Positions 50,857 through 62,835 of a stretch of DNA of 64,000 nt are shown here, piece after piece. The translations under genes were made by a program, and so were the position numbers. How positions within the stretch are numbered: the stretch's first letter is position 1; each line of letters opens with the position of its first letter. The stretch is from Protula sp. h YS-2021 (lineage: Eukaryota; Annelida; Polychaeta; Sabellida; Serpulidae): contig OX457027.1 in NCBI GenBank assembly GCA_949752745.1, forward strand, positions 13,299,556-13,363,555, in the 5' to 3' direction. The notes beneath the pieces are model-generated. The model saw only the letters and a program-made list of their open reading frames with translations. It had not been told where the DNA came from and did no database searches.

Positions 50857-51237
50857 CAAATAACATCCATTATTGTTTTCGATTCTTTCTTCGCACCTGG
50901 GAACCTGTGGAATGGTCAGAGCTGCCAGATCTTCGCTGGGGCCCTGGATGATATTTTTGGCTTTTGCGGGGAGTTTCCTTTCTTGTGAAGTCTGATTCCC
51001 CACAACTACTCTCCTATCCCCCAACGCTCCTCTTTTCCCCATGGTTTCAGCCATTAAACATTTGATATATTTTAGAATAGCGACAGCCTCACCTCCCGCC
51101 CCTCCCAGAAACACTGGTATTCACCAATATACATATTAACAGATGTCCTTAATATTTCAGCCAGATCTGTAACTCTTATACTGCAATTGCAAACATGAAA
51201 TTAACCTTTGAATAAGTTATTTTCAAAGATAAGGGAA

Positions 51238-51238
<1 letters not shown>
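50857..51238. other. Unannotated stretch
   Basis: An 88-codon minus frame (50848-51114) has no recognised domain. Confidence 0.5.

Positions 51239-51309
<71 letters not shown>
51239..51309. repeat. (AAT)n microsatellite
   Basis: About 23 AAT units. Confidence 0.97.
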
Positions 51310-51310
<1 letters not shown>

Positions 51311-51753
51311 TTTATTGGTTGCGACAACGCATATCACATGTTGAATCGATACAATGACTAAAATACATACAAGCATATGATACAAACACGGTTACAATGA
51401 CCACACATGGGACACATAAACAAATAATACTTAATTTCAGTCTTCTAAAACACCATATCTTTAGAAATCCGGATTCTATCTGTATCTTATCGCCAAAAAT
51501 CAAAACATTTACACCACAGTACCGGAGCGGAGAGAGGGTGGGGGTTACTTAATCTGGAAAGTGACAAGAGTGTATTTAAGGAAATCGCTCGTTTCCGCCG
51601 CACCTCCACACCACCCCCACTCCACACACCCCACCCCCTCCCCACCTCGCCAGGGGAAATAGGCCCGATACAAACACCATGACCACCAGACTAAAAAAAA
51701 TCTACACATATTTTTAAACAACTCAATTCCAACTAAACAATAATACAACAAAC
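51310..51753. other. Unannotated stretch
   Basis: Nothing recognised beyond a C-rich patch near 51600-51650. Confidence 0.5.
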
Positions 51754-51755
51754 TA

Positions 51756-53112
51756 CCCTACAAAACTGCCGACGCATAAACGACGTCGTTAATCTATAAA
51801 TTACATCGGCAGCGTTGGCAGCGGATTTGAAACATCGTTTATGCGTCGGATATACGGTGGAATATATACGCATTTTTAGAAACATCGTATATGCATCGAA
51901 AATGCGTCGAAAAAAAGATGCCGATATTGCCAACGCGTATTATACGTATTTTTTTAAAGGTCTATAAAACGCATATTTTCCTATGTATAAACGAGGTCGG
52001 AAATACATCGGAAAAAAGATGCCGATATTGCAATCGTATATTATACGTATTTTTTTAAACGTCTATAAAACGCACATTTTCCTATGTATAAACGACGTCG
52101 GAAATACATCGGAAAAAAGATGCCGATATTGCAATCGTATATTATATGTATTTTTTTAAACGTCTATAAAACGCATATTTTCCTATGTATAAACGGCGTC
52201 GGAAATACATCGGAAAAAAGATGCCGATATTGCCAACGTGTATTATACGTATTTTTTATACGTCTGTAAAACGCATATTTTCCGATGCTTATTCGACGTC
52301 GGAAATTTATCGATTGACGTTTTGTAGGGGGCATTATGAAGAATCAATAGTGGAGCATTATGAATATACTTGAAAATTATCATTTGCCTCAATAAACTAT
52401 CCCTCAGCAAACATAAAGGAGGAAAAGACAATACAAATAACTAAATTTAAAAGCGTCAGTGGTAACCAAAAATGAAAATGTAAGAAGTAAACTTTTTGGG
52501 ACGAAATAGAAACGTTAGACCACTTAATTAAACTGCCGAGGCAGCACCAGCCGCCGTGGAGTAGAGGTATGTTCCGCGCCTAGGATGCAAGAGGTCCCCG
52601 GTTCAAACCCGAGTAAGTACTAGTGTTCAGTTGTGATATATAAATATGCTATGTTGTATATTAATATGCTATGGTGTATGTATGAATATGTGAATTATGA
52701 ATGGTTGGTAAGGGTTCAATGGGTCAGTTAAGGTTAGAAACTATTTTTTTTAAATGCGCACACGCACTTTTTATACGTCTAAAAAACGCATATTTTCCTA
52801 TTGTCACTTGGTCGGAAATGCGTTGGAAAACCTCGGAAATATGCATTTTATGCGTATAAAAATCATCGGAAGTTCGTTGGAAATGCATCGGAATATAAAC
52901 GTATAACCGACGTATAGCAGACGTATAGCCGACGGTTGGTAATACGTCGGATATGCGTCGAATATATGCATAAACAACTTCGTCGGAAAATATGCGCATA
53001 AACGACTAATAAACGATGAGCAAAACGGAAAAAATATGCGTATATCCGACGTATGTTGCCGATATTGCCGACTCATTTTATATGCATCTCCGACGTCGAA
53101 GAATTTGTAGGG
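51756..53112. mobile_element. Non-autonomous DNA element, 1,357 bp, related to 31946-33806
   Basis: The ends CCCTACAAA (51756-51764) and TTTGTAGGG (53104-53112) are inverted and flanked by TA on both sides, pointing to a Tc1/mariner-type TA target. The left interior has four tandem blocks of about 100 bases containing CGTCGGAAATACATCGGAAA and GATGCCGATATTGC. Next come a shared ATTATGAAGAATCAATAGTG segment and the tRNA-Pro-like module. Compared with the other copy it has about 150 extra bases before that module. There is no ORF for a transposase. Confidence 0.75.
52548..52750 (+). mobile_element. tRNA-Pro-derived SINE-like module, copy 2
   Basis: Over the tRNA-like head (GTGGAGTAGAGGTATG to GGTTCAAACCCGAGTAAG) this looks identical to copy 1, and the AT-rich tail shows only small differences. 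It sits at the same relative place within the host element. Confidence 0.75.
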
Positions 53113-53114
53113 TA

Positions 53115-55250
53115 ACTCGGTTTTGTTCTGCAATTAAAATGACTAAAGTTTTACCAAAAGGTCTTCAAAGCCTGTGAAGGTCTTTGGTTGTAATCACTGT
53201 AATTGGATTTCTCAACATTAAGACTCGGATACAGTTCTGCTGTTATTGCGTCCATGAAAGGTCGTAAAACTGCTTGGAACTCGGCTCCTTGAGTCCATTG
53301 CATTGGATAGGAATACATAAGCAGCCCTCTTCTCATTGGTTCTTACACCCAGCAGTTGTAGTTGTCTGTGGTAACTACAGTGGCTGGCATCTGCACTTAT
53401 TTGCCACAAAACCCCCCCTTGTTTGTCTCTCCCTTTCCACGCCCTTCCATAAAAGGGAAATTGCGGCCGTGATCAGCTATCATTCTGGGCAACTGTAATA
53501 TCCCTAATCTGCCAGAGGAAATCCGGTCTGGTAAAACGCCGTCTTTTTTCTCTTCTTCGTTTTTATACAATTGAAATTCCGAGGACATTTCGTCGAGTAA
53601 TGGCAAATAGAAGAAATAATCATTTAACAAGACAAAGTGCCAAAAAATAACGAGATAAACAAGTGACTTAGAAAATACTTATTCGGAAACTTGTGTGTGC
53701 ATTGGAAATTAGTATTTTCCTGTTCTTGAAGCGATTTTCCTGCATTTCCGGACGCAAGGGAAGAGTTTTTGTTAAAGCTTTTTTATAGCAAGAGCAAGAA
53801 CGTCGGAACACAAACAAGGATCTCTAGAACACTGTATTTGCTTTCACACTGGAATATAAAATATTAATTTAGAAAAAAAAACAGCTGTGTCCTGGGAATT
53901 TAAAAAATGACAGAAATTTTATACAAATTTCCAGCAACTCAAACGTAAGTGGAGAGATAAGCGATATTAACCCTGGATATTTTTGTGTAGTCACCAATGC
54001 GTGTATACTGAATTGTGTGTTTCTATCGGGATGATGCAAGGACTGAGTAAACCAGAATTTTGTCGACAGGCGTGCTCCTTCTCCGCTTTACCTAACATGA
54101 TGCTTACAGGTGAGGAAAAAAATTCTGTCACTAAATGATAGGCCTTTTTCTATTCATCGAAAACCTTCTGTGGAGTTTCTTACAAGAATAAGTCTTATTG
54201 CGAAAGCGTGACGATTATATCCAGAAATGCACAAATGTGGTACAAATCTCGAAGTTATTGTCCGTAATAATATTTCACGACCATAAAATTAAAGGACAAA
54301 TTAGACGGCGTTGTCCAATTAAAAGTGAAAAATGTAAATTGACATTTATCAGATTTTTCAAAAATTTAATAATTATTTATATTCTGTTCTTGGCTAAATT
54401 CAATGAAAATATTTAGCAGTTATTAACATCTATTTCAGTCTTTACATTTTGACGTTATAAAAGTTGCATTTTAAAATGCAGTTTTTAATCGCACCATTAA
54501 TATGAGAGGAATGGAAACTATTTTTATTCTCCGTCCAATTCCCGCTGCTCGACCATTTCGTCTATGCATTACAATGACACATGAGCAAGCAGTTCGCGTT
54601 TTACCTCACGATTTAGAATTACATTAAACCGCTGTCTGGGATGTGGAGTCTAGAGGGGATATCATATTACAGAACTCAATAAGAAACTAGACATTTATGT
54701 AGCAGACTATAATTTAACCGTGTTTTGTTTTACTTCATTATTTTTTAGTTAAATAAACAAGAAATCAGAGTTTAAAACTGTTACATGAAATGTGGTCGGC
54801 ATAACGTTTTTTATTATAAGGTTTATCAGCAGCATAAAAATTTTTGATAGAATTTTTTTAATTTTTCTCTTTTTTTGGTGAAGTTAACTTAACGTAAATT
54901 AATTCCAAAAAAATATTTTTCAAATGAAAATACAGCACAAAAAATAAAATAAAATAAAGATTAGGCCAAAGTGCCTCGATGCACAAAAAAAAAAAAAAAC
55001 AGAAAAAAGAGAGAAAAATGGTCTTGTGAAAATGAACGAGAACAATGCCAAAAAAATAACTTGCGATAATATAAAATTTTATAATATAAAGAGTTGCTCA
55101 AATTTCAAATATTGTTGCCTACTTTATTTCATGAAAAACGCTTGAAATATTCATTTAACAAAATAAAAAAATTACCCAATTCTGACAAAAATTAATTGAT
55201 TAAGAAGCTGCTAATATATACAGAGTTAATTGTTGTCCCGTATGTTACAG
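53115..55250 (+). other. Upstream intron or flank of the ETS gene
   Basis: No exon is recognised here. Minus frames at 53151-53409 and a plus frame at 54198-54416 lack known domains. An exon of the ETS gene must lie upstream of 55250, because the exon there starts inside a codon. Confidence 0.4.
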
Positions 55251-55469
55251 ATCCGTACAGTAAATCAACGGGATGGTCACCGGGACAACACCCCAGCCCT
55301 CAACCCCACAGCCCGTACAACAGTCCGTCCTCCCACCCAACCCTTGCCTTGACTAAACCCACGAACGACACTCCTGTCCACCAGCCCTGGAGGCCCCCCT
55401 CTCACCACGCACTTGCTCTGACGAAGCCAACGAACGACAACCTTGTGCATCAACCGTGGAGACCACAAG
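55251..55469 (+). CDS. FLI1/ERG-type ETS factor, penultimate coding exon
   Basis: The exon is preceded by a pyrimidine-rich acceptor ending TTACAG and followed by the donor GTACAAT at 55470. Its first two bases complete a codon begun in an upstream exon, giving DPYSKSTGW. This fits the DPY motif that starts the corresponding exon of vertebrate FLI1 and ERG. The remaining residues are Pro/Ser/His-rich and probably disordered. A 21-residue unit, LALTKPTND-(TP/NL)-VHQPWRP, occurs twice in tandem. The exon ends in phase 1 and joins exactly to the ETS exon to give [10 protein letters not shown]. The upstream Pointed-domain exons were not found in this window. Confidence 0.8.
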
Positions 55470-56314
55470 GTACAATATAATTAAATTTATCACGTTAAAG
55501 GTTTGAACCATTAGTTTATTAATTTCTCTGCAAATTTGCGTAATTTATTGCATACCAAATTAGTAAGATAATTGTAGTGTACAATGTCTAATAAATGTGT
55601 GTGGTTTGTCAGTAAAGTTTGCAATTAATTATAAAAACCAAAAGAAATTAATGTTTTTAGAATCACCTGAGTACCGATTGTGACTCCAGTCCTTGAATAA
55701 CAGAATTTCATTAAAAGAAACACGGCTTGTAATTTATAATAATTAACATGAGACAAGCACTTTTTTAACTAGTTGAAATTCCAAATCCTATTTGTAATCT
55801 AAAGATTGCCTGCATGCTCACGAATCGATCTTGTCGTTAATTACCGTTCTTATGTATTTCGCTAATAACAATTTTCGCGAAAATTTATTGGACGAAAAAA
55901 GCGGAGTTTTAATTCAACATTTTCATTTTCTTCTGGGGCACATTTTCGAGCGCATTTTATTCCTCGAATTGACCGGATCCAATTTAAACTAATGGTTTGC
56001 CTGGCAAAAACTAGGATTCCGTTAAAATTTTAAAATATATTTAATAGATATTGACTTGTTTTGAGTTAAAATAAAATATTATTGATCATCAAACAGGTCT
56101 GGTCAATAATATCTATATGTCGATTCGAAATAGGTCAATGCTTTGTTATATGACTTAACTTTCGTTCTGTTTGCAAATAACTGCAATAACCATCGGTTTT
56201 TGCGTTCCTGTCAACACTGAAAATTAGTGACTTGGGAATAGATCGTGTCATGTAGTAAATATATTTAAATTTCACTGTGTTTTTTTAATAAGTACCCACA
56301 ATTGCTTGTTACAG
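55470..56314 (+). other. Intron between the last two coding exons of the ETS gene
   Basis: It is 845 bases, starts GTACAA and ends TTGTTACAG. It is phase 1, the same phase as the intron before the ETS exon in FLI1 and ERG. No repeat is recognised in it. Confidence 0.8.
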
Positions 56315-56940
56315 GAAGTGGGCAGATTCAGCTTTGGCAGTTCCTACTGGAGTTATTAAGCGACAGCCGCAATGCAAACTGCATCCAATGGGAAGGCACG
56401 AATGGCGAGTTTAAAATGGTGGATCCCGATGAGGTGGCTAGAAGATGGGGCGAGCGCAAAAACAAGCCGAACATGAACTACGATAAACTGAGCAGGGCTT
56501 TACGCTACTATTACGACAAGAATATCATGACCAAAGTACACGGCAAGCGTTACGCGTATAAGTTTGATTTTGCTGGTTTAGCACAGGCAATGCAACCAGC
56601 TTCAGACCCGTCCGCTTATAAATACCAGTCAGACTTCTTCATACCTGGCTATCCAAATTATCATCACCATCCGAATAATCTGGAATTAAAATTCTCAAGC
56701 TTTCAAGCCCAGGCTAATTACCATCATCATACCAACAATCTGGACTGGAAATTCTCCAGCTTACAAGCGCAGACGGCGATTCCTTCGTCATCGTCGGGAC
56801 TGTTCCACTCTCCGACCGGATACTGGCCAGCGGCTGGCCCTAATTTATACCATAATTTACCGAATCCGGCCATGTCACCGCATCCCGCTCACATGTCCTC
56901 TCCTATTGGTTCATACCATTACACATGTAGGACTTCATAA
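56315..56940 (+). CDS. FLI1/ERG-type ETS transcription factor, last coding exon with complete ETS domain
   Basis: The first 85 or so residues form a full ETS winged-helix DNA-binding domain: [17 protein letters not shown], then [20 protein letters not shown], then [20 protein letters not shown] and YAYKFDF. The recognition helix with RALRYYY contacts the GGA core in this family. The match to vertebrate FLI1/ERG is very close and continues as AGLAQAMQP; the protein ends [13 protein letters not shown], close to the SHLGSYY ending of FLI1. In vertebrates these factors act in blood, endothelial and cartilage development. Oddly, the linker holds a tandem 20-residue duplication ([19 protein letters not shown] and [19 protein letters not shown]). 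The ATG at 56302 is intronic and is not a start. FLI1 and ERG cannot be told apart here. Confidence 0.96.
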
Positions 56941-57847
56941 ATTTCCCTGTACAAATGGTAGAATCAAAACTTTATTGTGTTCTAGTCAGATTGTTTCTAG
57001 TCAAGTGTTGCACTATTGTTGGGTGGGTGGGAGGCGCGCGGGGGCGCGGGGGGCGCGGGTGGAAAGAGATAACTCATCACCATATCTTTACAAAGTACTT
57101 AGAAGTGCAACATGTGAATCAACGCACATGTGAATCAACGTGACATGTGAATCAATGCACTGTGTTATTTATTATATTTTTTGTGATTGAAGCTTAAATT
57201 ATATTCCAATGGTTTTCTCCCCCAACTGGTTTTGGGACATCCTCTTAAACTTTACAATTGAAACTTTTTAAATTTTGTTGTGTATTCTTAAACAATTTTT
57301 TTTAATCTAGTCCATATCTTTGTGATATTAAAAACACGACATATTGTTATGAAAGAAAGAAACATGAAGTCGGTAGTTTTGTTCGACTGTGAATGACTTG
57401 AGTTAATTACTACTCGGACAAAGAAACGCTTGAGCTCAAACAGCACGGCGATTAATAAGGCCGCTTTCCATGCGAGTATTTTGTGACGAATAATTTCTCT
57501 GTTTGAGAGCAGATATTGTGTCGCTTTCAATAGTTAATTCTCGGATGATAGAGCCTTGCTTGGGTTCAAACGATTTGGTAGAATAAATGGTTGATAAATC
57601 CAGATTTTCATTTTTTTTTGTTAAACTTTGTGATTCAAAATCCTGATTTTTTTTTACATTTAATTTAATTGCGTCTTGCATATTGGCTCTGTAACTTCTG
57701 TTTTATAATAACAATTACATGCTGGACCTTAAAGTCTCGAGTCTATAGTCACCTTACATCGGCTTGCCCTTATACACTTAATAAATTGCTGATATAGCGC
57801 ATGGTAAGAATTAATAATTTATTTGTTGTTTTTAATATGAAATAAAT
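56941..57847 (+). other. Probable 3' UTR of the ETS gene with polyadenylation signals
   Basis: AATAAA hexamers lie at 57780-57785 and 57842-57847. A G/C-rich patch (57025-57060) and a short CATGTGAATCAA repeat (57110-57150) are also present. An 81-codon minus frame at 57436-57681 shows no known domain. Confidence 0.45.
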
Positions 57848-59860
57848 AACTGCTACAAATGATTTTTGTGTTTTCTTACTGAAGGATTAAAAAAAACGAT
57901 TAGAGGAAAGCTTCATTTTTTATCTGAGATATATACAACTGTGAACATTTGTTTATTTCACTTTTGAATTCAAGCTACACCGAGTTTACCAGTCGTAAAT
58001 TAAATTTAATATTACATATTGAAAACTTTACTAGTCTATGACATATGCACTTTTAAATTTTCTCCGGCGTCACCCGCCTTCTCCCCCCCCCCCACATCAC
58101 CCCCTTCCCCTCCTCACCTCTTCCCCCCTCCCCCACCCCCTCTCTCCATCCCAACCCCAACCCCTCCCCCTCCCCCCGCATCATCCCCATCGCGATCCCC
58201 GGCAATGCGATAGATCCACCAGGATTCCAGGACAACATCGCATTTAAAACCAGTACAGAAATTAGGCCATCATGAAATTAGACCACTTTTCGGCGGTGCG
58301 TTCCATTTCAACCCCATTATAGAAAACCCCGGATATTAGACCACCCTGAAATTAAGACCACTTTTTGCCAGTCCAAAAGATTACTTTATTTCTTTGATTC
58401 TGGTCTAGATCTTTTCTCGCTTATTGTAATGAAAGAAAAAAAAAACTAAGAAATTTATTAGCGGGGCTATTAACTCGTACATTTTATAAAGTTTCTCCTT
58501 AAAAAATCTGAGTTTTCATTATCGCCCATGTCAACAAAGTTGCTTTCAGCCTTTCCTTCCTTTTTAGGCTCACAATGCCGCAGCATTGATCCAGCTATTA
58601 TAGGTTTGATGAACCTGTGAAGTCGAAATAGAGGTATAATCACGTACTCACGCCTGTGTGCGATGCATCTCGTTCATACGAGACATGTTAACTTATAATA
58701 TCTTTCTTTGTTGATGTATTTTATACATTAAACAAATATTTTTATTACTACATCGATCAACCATTACAGTGACACACAAAGAAATTAGATTTTCCAAAAA
58801 GTTTGTTATTTTTCTAAGCAAGCCGTTATTTCTCTCTTCCAAGGCTATAATAAAATTTGATTGATGCAACAAACAGCGCCGTTCTTACCAGACTCCGCGA
58901 ATCCAGACCCCATTTCTGTCCACTGTGTATACCCTAAAAATGACGTATTTGAAAAGACGAACACGTCACACTTCGCTATTCTTCTTGGTGTTTTGCTCGA
59001 TTCAAAACAAAGGTGCTGGCAATAATTTTTGAATCACGAGGTTTGGTTATTCACCAGGAATGCTTATGCAACAGTTGCACATCCCTCACCTCAAACAGAA
59101 CGTGGTTTCCAGGGGCAGAGAATTTCGATCAAAGTCAAGCGACTTGCCACAGCATTAGCCTCTAGCGTTTCTGTCTAGTTTCCAATAAACTCAGCCGGGT
59201 GTGTGACACCAGAAGAAAGATCCTAATAGAAGGTTATTGCTAGATACAGTTAATTATAGTGGGAAACAGAGCAATATTGATATTACCGTCATTAAAGTCC
59301 AATGTAAATATGCTGGGTCCGGGATTTACTCTCTTAGAAGAGAAATCACTGTATCCAATACATTTCCTCCAATTTCCTCTACTTTGATTCACATTTCTGG
59401 TCTGATATCCGACAGGTTATTTCATTTATTTTCATTTACCTTTCGCAATAAAGCACAAGACAGCAGGGGATGTTTCTGCTTGAGAAGAACAAGGAATAAA
59501 AGAAAAGTCATTTTGACCAACACTGACAGTGGTGTTATTACACTGCACTTACCACCGATCCATTGTCATCAGTCAATAAGGCTGGTGCTCAAAACTTGGT
59601 GCGCATAGAGATAAAAGGCGAAATTTAAGATATTTATAAATGCGAAAGACCTCAAACGGAAAGTCAAGGGTTTCCTTGACATGTTGCACATGTTTCTGCC
59701 CGGTGCGCTTGTCTACCGAAGTGGGGCGACTTGACAATAAGAATGTAGCAATTGAAAACACTGAATAAGACAGAGTGTACGAGGAGTCTACCTGACAAAA
59801 CCAATGTAGAGAAATGTCATCACGGCAATCCGGGTTTACCGTGAGGAATAAAAATACCTC
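57848..59860. other. Unannotated stretch
   Basis: It contains a C/T-rich run at 58078-58195. At 58246-58385 phrases of the form GAAATTAGACCACTTTT repeat and may be remains of a pogo-like MITE. A 123-codon plus frame at 59237-59608 has no recognised domain. Confidence 0.5.
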
Positions 59861-59970
59861 AAATGTGTACAAAATGTGTACAAAATGTGTATAAACTGTG
59901 CACAAAATGTGTACAAAAGGTGTACAAAATGTGTATAAACTGTGCACATAATTTGTACAGAATGTGTACT
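59861..59970. repeat. 11-bp minisatellite, about ten units
   Basis: Unit AAAATGTGTAC, with variants in a higher-order order (two or three plain units, then ATAAACTGTGCAC). Confidence 0.93.
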
Positions 59971-60156
59971 GATTAGTCTTTAAAATATTTCAGCAGAAAA
60001 ATAGAAACATTGAAAAAATTTCTGTTGTCCAAAGTGTGTAGGCAGATTCAGTCTCGGCGTGCTGTAGATATGTATTGCTTCAATTTAAACATGTTTTGAC
60101 GGGTAATTATTTCGTTAACTTCCACAACATTGGAAAATACACAGAGACTAAAGCAA

Positions 60157-60256
60157 AAACATATATGAAGAAAACAAAAACATGCATGAAGAAAACGAAA
60201 AATATGTGAAGAAAACAAAACATATATATGAAGAAAAGAAAACATATATGAAGGAT
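60157..60256. repeat. About 21-bp tandem repeat, five units
   Basis: Units of the form CATATATGAAGAAAACAAAA with small length changes. Confidence 0.9.
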
Positions 60257-60955
60257 GCCTCTTTCCGGAAATGTACGCAGCTGCACAGAATCAGTTATCA
60301 GTGTCACCACAAATTCGTACTAACAACTGATTAAAGACTTAAAATTTAAAACTCATGGGTGGTCTACGAGGTGTGGGAGCGCACTGTTAGGGCAGAGAAG
60401 TTCCCGGGCAATGAGCCAGTCCTGCTACAACACATTAAAACGAAAGGGTTGATGTCGCAACTCAAGTGAGTGTGAAGGCTGTGAGCTGTTAGGAATAGTT
60501 TAAGTCCTGACTGGTGGATTTTTTACCAAGAAATAATAACCTGAGAGATGGTGAGCGTTGTCGTCTCTTAAGAAAACTTGGCTCAGTGACACAAACTGTA
60601 TCTAATCAAACCGCACCCGGTGATTTTTTTTATTTCGGGGATTATTTATTAACCGCACTCCATTAATTGATTCGGCCATTATCGAGTAAGGATGACCACA
60701 TATCTAGATACTTGTGGACAATTTCTTATTCATATTGAAACATCTGATTAGCACATAAATTGTTAATAATTCCCTTTGTATTTTTTATGATATGTTACGT
60801 TGCTAATTTGTGGCTGTATAATTCATGTGAGTTGCTGGTAATTACCACTGTGCTCACAGATATGGCATTTTATCAAACAAAAATACTTTTAGGCCAATGG
60901 AATTGTCGCGCAAATTGTAAGGAAATATATACCACTGGGCAGTTCTCTCCAGTAA
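60257..60955. other. Unannotated stretch
   Basis: Nothing recognised. Confidence 0.5.
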
Positions 60956-61171
60956 CCACATAGGTCAACAGATCTATGCCGCGATCAGAAAGAAGCTTTG
61001 TCTCAAATAACCACATAGGTCAGCAGATTCATGCCTCGATTAGAATGAAGCTTTGACTCAAACAACCACATAGGTCAACAGATTCATGTCCCGATCAGAA
61101 TGAAGCTTTGACTCAAACAACCACATAGGTCAGCAGATTCATGCCTCGATTAGAATGAAGTTTTGTCTTAA
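60956..61171. repeat. 55-bp minisatellite, about 3.9 units
   Basis: The unit starts CCACATAGGTCAACAGATTC and contains CGATCAGAATGAAGCTTTG. Units 2 and 4 share CAGCAGATTCATGCCTCGAT, whereas unit 3 has CAACAG and CCCGAT, so the array is an alternating dimer. Confidence 0.95.
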
Positions 61172-61367
61172 ATATTGCTGAAATACAGAACCAAAGAAAG
61201 CAGACCTAAACCCTACATTTTTTTTTACAAATTTGATGATAGCGAGAACCATTTCCATGGGCAGATGTCTGTATTCTTTCTCAGGCAAGTATATCTTCTT
61301 CGGAAACGTATCTTCAGATTGAAGATGTGGGATAAATGGAATCAAAATGATTCTGCCTTAGTAGTTT

Positions 61368-61737
61368 TGCAACGGAGTTAAATTCAAATTGAATCCAAAT
61401 CAGACAGAGTATTTATTTCGCCACAAACTCTTCCAAAAGATCAGAGTCATACCAAAACTCGTACAAAATTAATGATTAAACCAAGACAGAATGCCCGCCC
61501 GAACACGTGGCATTCTTTATATATTAACCGATGTCAAACAAACATAGTGTGAAATATTGAAAACTATTGACAAGCGCGGCAGAATAGCATGTGGCAAATG
61601 GGAAACGCCAGAAATAAAGGGATGTCAGGTACAAAATAAATATCCACGTGGTTGGGGATGTTAACTTAACATTATATACCACAAATATTTCAATACTCAC
61701 ATCATTGATAATCAATTAACTCTTCATATTTACTACA
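61368..61737 (-). mobile_element. Predicted LTR of a BEL/Pao element
   Basis: On the minus strand the LTR begins TGTAGTAAATATG at 61737, directly after a polypurine tract (AGGGGGCGG) at 61738-61746. It contains a TATA-like TATATAAAG (61515-61523) and, about 100 bases on, a polyadenylation signal AATAAA (61412-61417), as expected for U3-R. The far end at 61368 (CCGTTGCA) is a guess based on a terminal CA. No second LTR is in the window for comparison. Confidence 0.55.
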
Positions 61738-62835
61738 CCGCCCCCTAAATGAGAGCTCGTGCGATCATTTAAACCATTAACAGTAAATATGACAATGTTG
61801 TTCTAAGCATGCAGACAAGGACCTTGACACCCTTCGACATTTAGAATATTAAACTAACCCAGTCACTAGCTATATTCCCCTAATCTCATGTAAGACTTTC
61901 ACGAAATATTTCTAAGACAAATCGTTAATTATGATAATGAAGTTAGGTTAAACCTTGCAAAAATTGGAAAACCCGATATTTTGGTGCGGTCTAGCATAGG
62001 CACTGCTCCTTTCCTATGCGAAGACTAGAAATGCAGAGGCATTTCCACGAGCTGTGTTAAGACTTGTGCATGATCTTTTTCCCACAACTTCAAGCAAAAG
62101 AAGTTTTTTAGTAGAACTTTAAAGCGGAAGTTGAACACAACGGAAGTAATTCATACATGTATTGAAACATTATAAATACTGAATGTACTGTTTATGGACA
62201 TCAGTATGAACAAATCTAAGCATACATGAGGAACATTAGAAACCGTGAAACTATTTACATTATGCACAATGGGAAACAATTAATATGTTTATCAGGAAGG
62301 AGTTATACATTATAACGTTGACACTTCAGAACGTGTGTCATTTTTATACATGAATTTAGAGCAGAAATGACCTGATAATAGATTTGTATCTTGAAAATCA
62401 GTTATTACCGTAGCAAAAGGCTATGACATAAATCTTTAAAAAATATAAAGAAAATATTTTTAGCTGTTCATGAACCAGGATGAATACACATGATTATTAG
62501 TGAATATTATATGACATCAAAATACCATGGGCACAATTAAACGGTAAAAAACGCTAAATTGTGCCTGTGGATAGCATCAACAAACCACTGCAACCTAAAC
62601 AAGATTGAACTTCATAAGGTAAGAAATTACTATATTCTATTAATCTTAATTTCAAATTGCTTTCATCCACAAACGGCAAGCATTATTATTAACGTTTTAT
62701 GCACTTTCAAAACCGACTAAACATATGCAACACAAATGAATGCATGAACATACTAGGCACATCCTTCTGTGATCGCTTAGGTGTTCACCACCTTTTAATG
62801 ACGGCGCTAGGCTCGCATCATTTTGCAAAACAATT
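61738..62835 (-). other. Non-coding tail between pol and LTR of the BEL/Pao element
   Basis: About 1.1 kb, AT-rich, with no open frame of note. It ends at the polypurine tract. No envelope-like gene is visible. It may contain unrelated inserted sequence. Confidence 0.45.

Noticed and set aside
53151..53409. Minus-strand frames that could be a terminal exon
   Set aside because: The residue mix is plausible, but no acceptor site or homology could be named.
56302..56314. ATG just upstream of the ETS exon as a start codon
   Set aside because: It lies in the intron before the TTACAG acceptor; the splice phase joins the ETS exon to the exon ending at 55469.
57436..57681. 81-codon minus-strand frame in the ETS 3' UTR
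   Set aside because: No recognised domain; it is probably chance in AT-rich sequence.
59237..59608. 123-codon plus-strand frame as a gene
   Set aside because: No known domain and no splice-site support.
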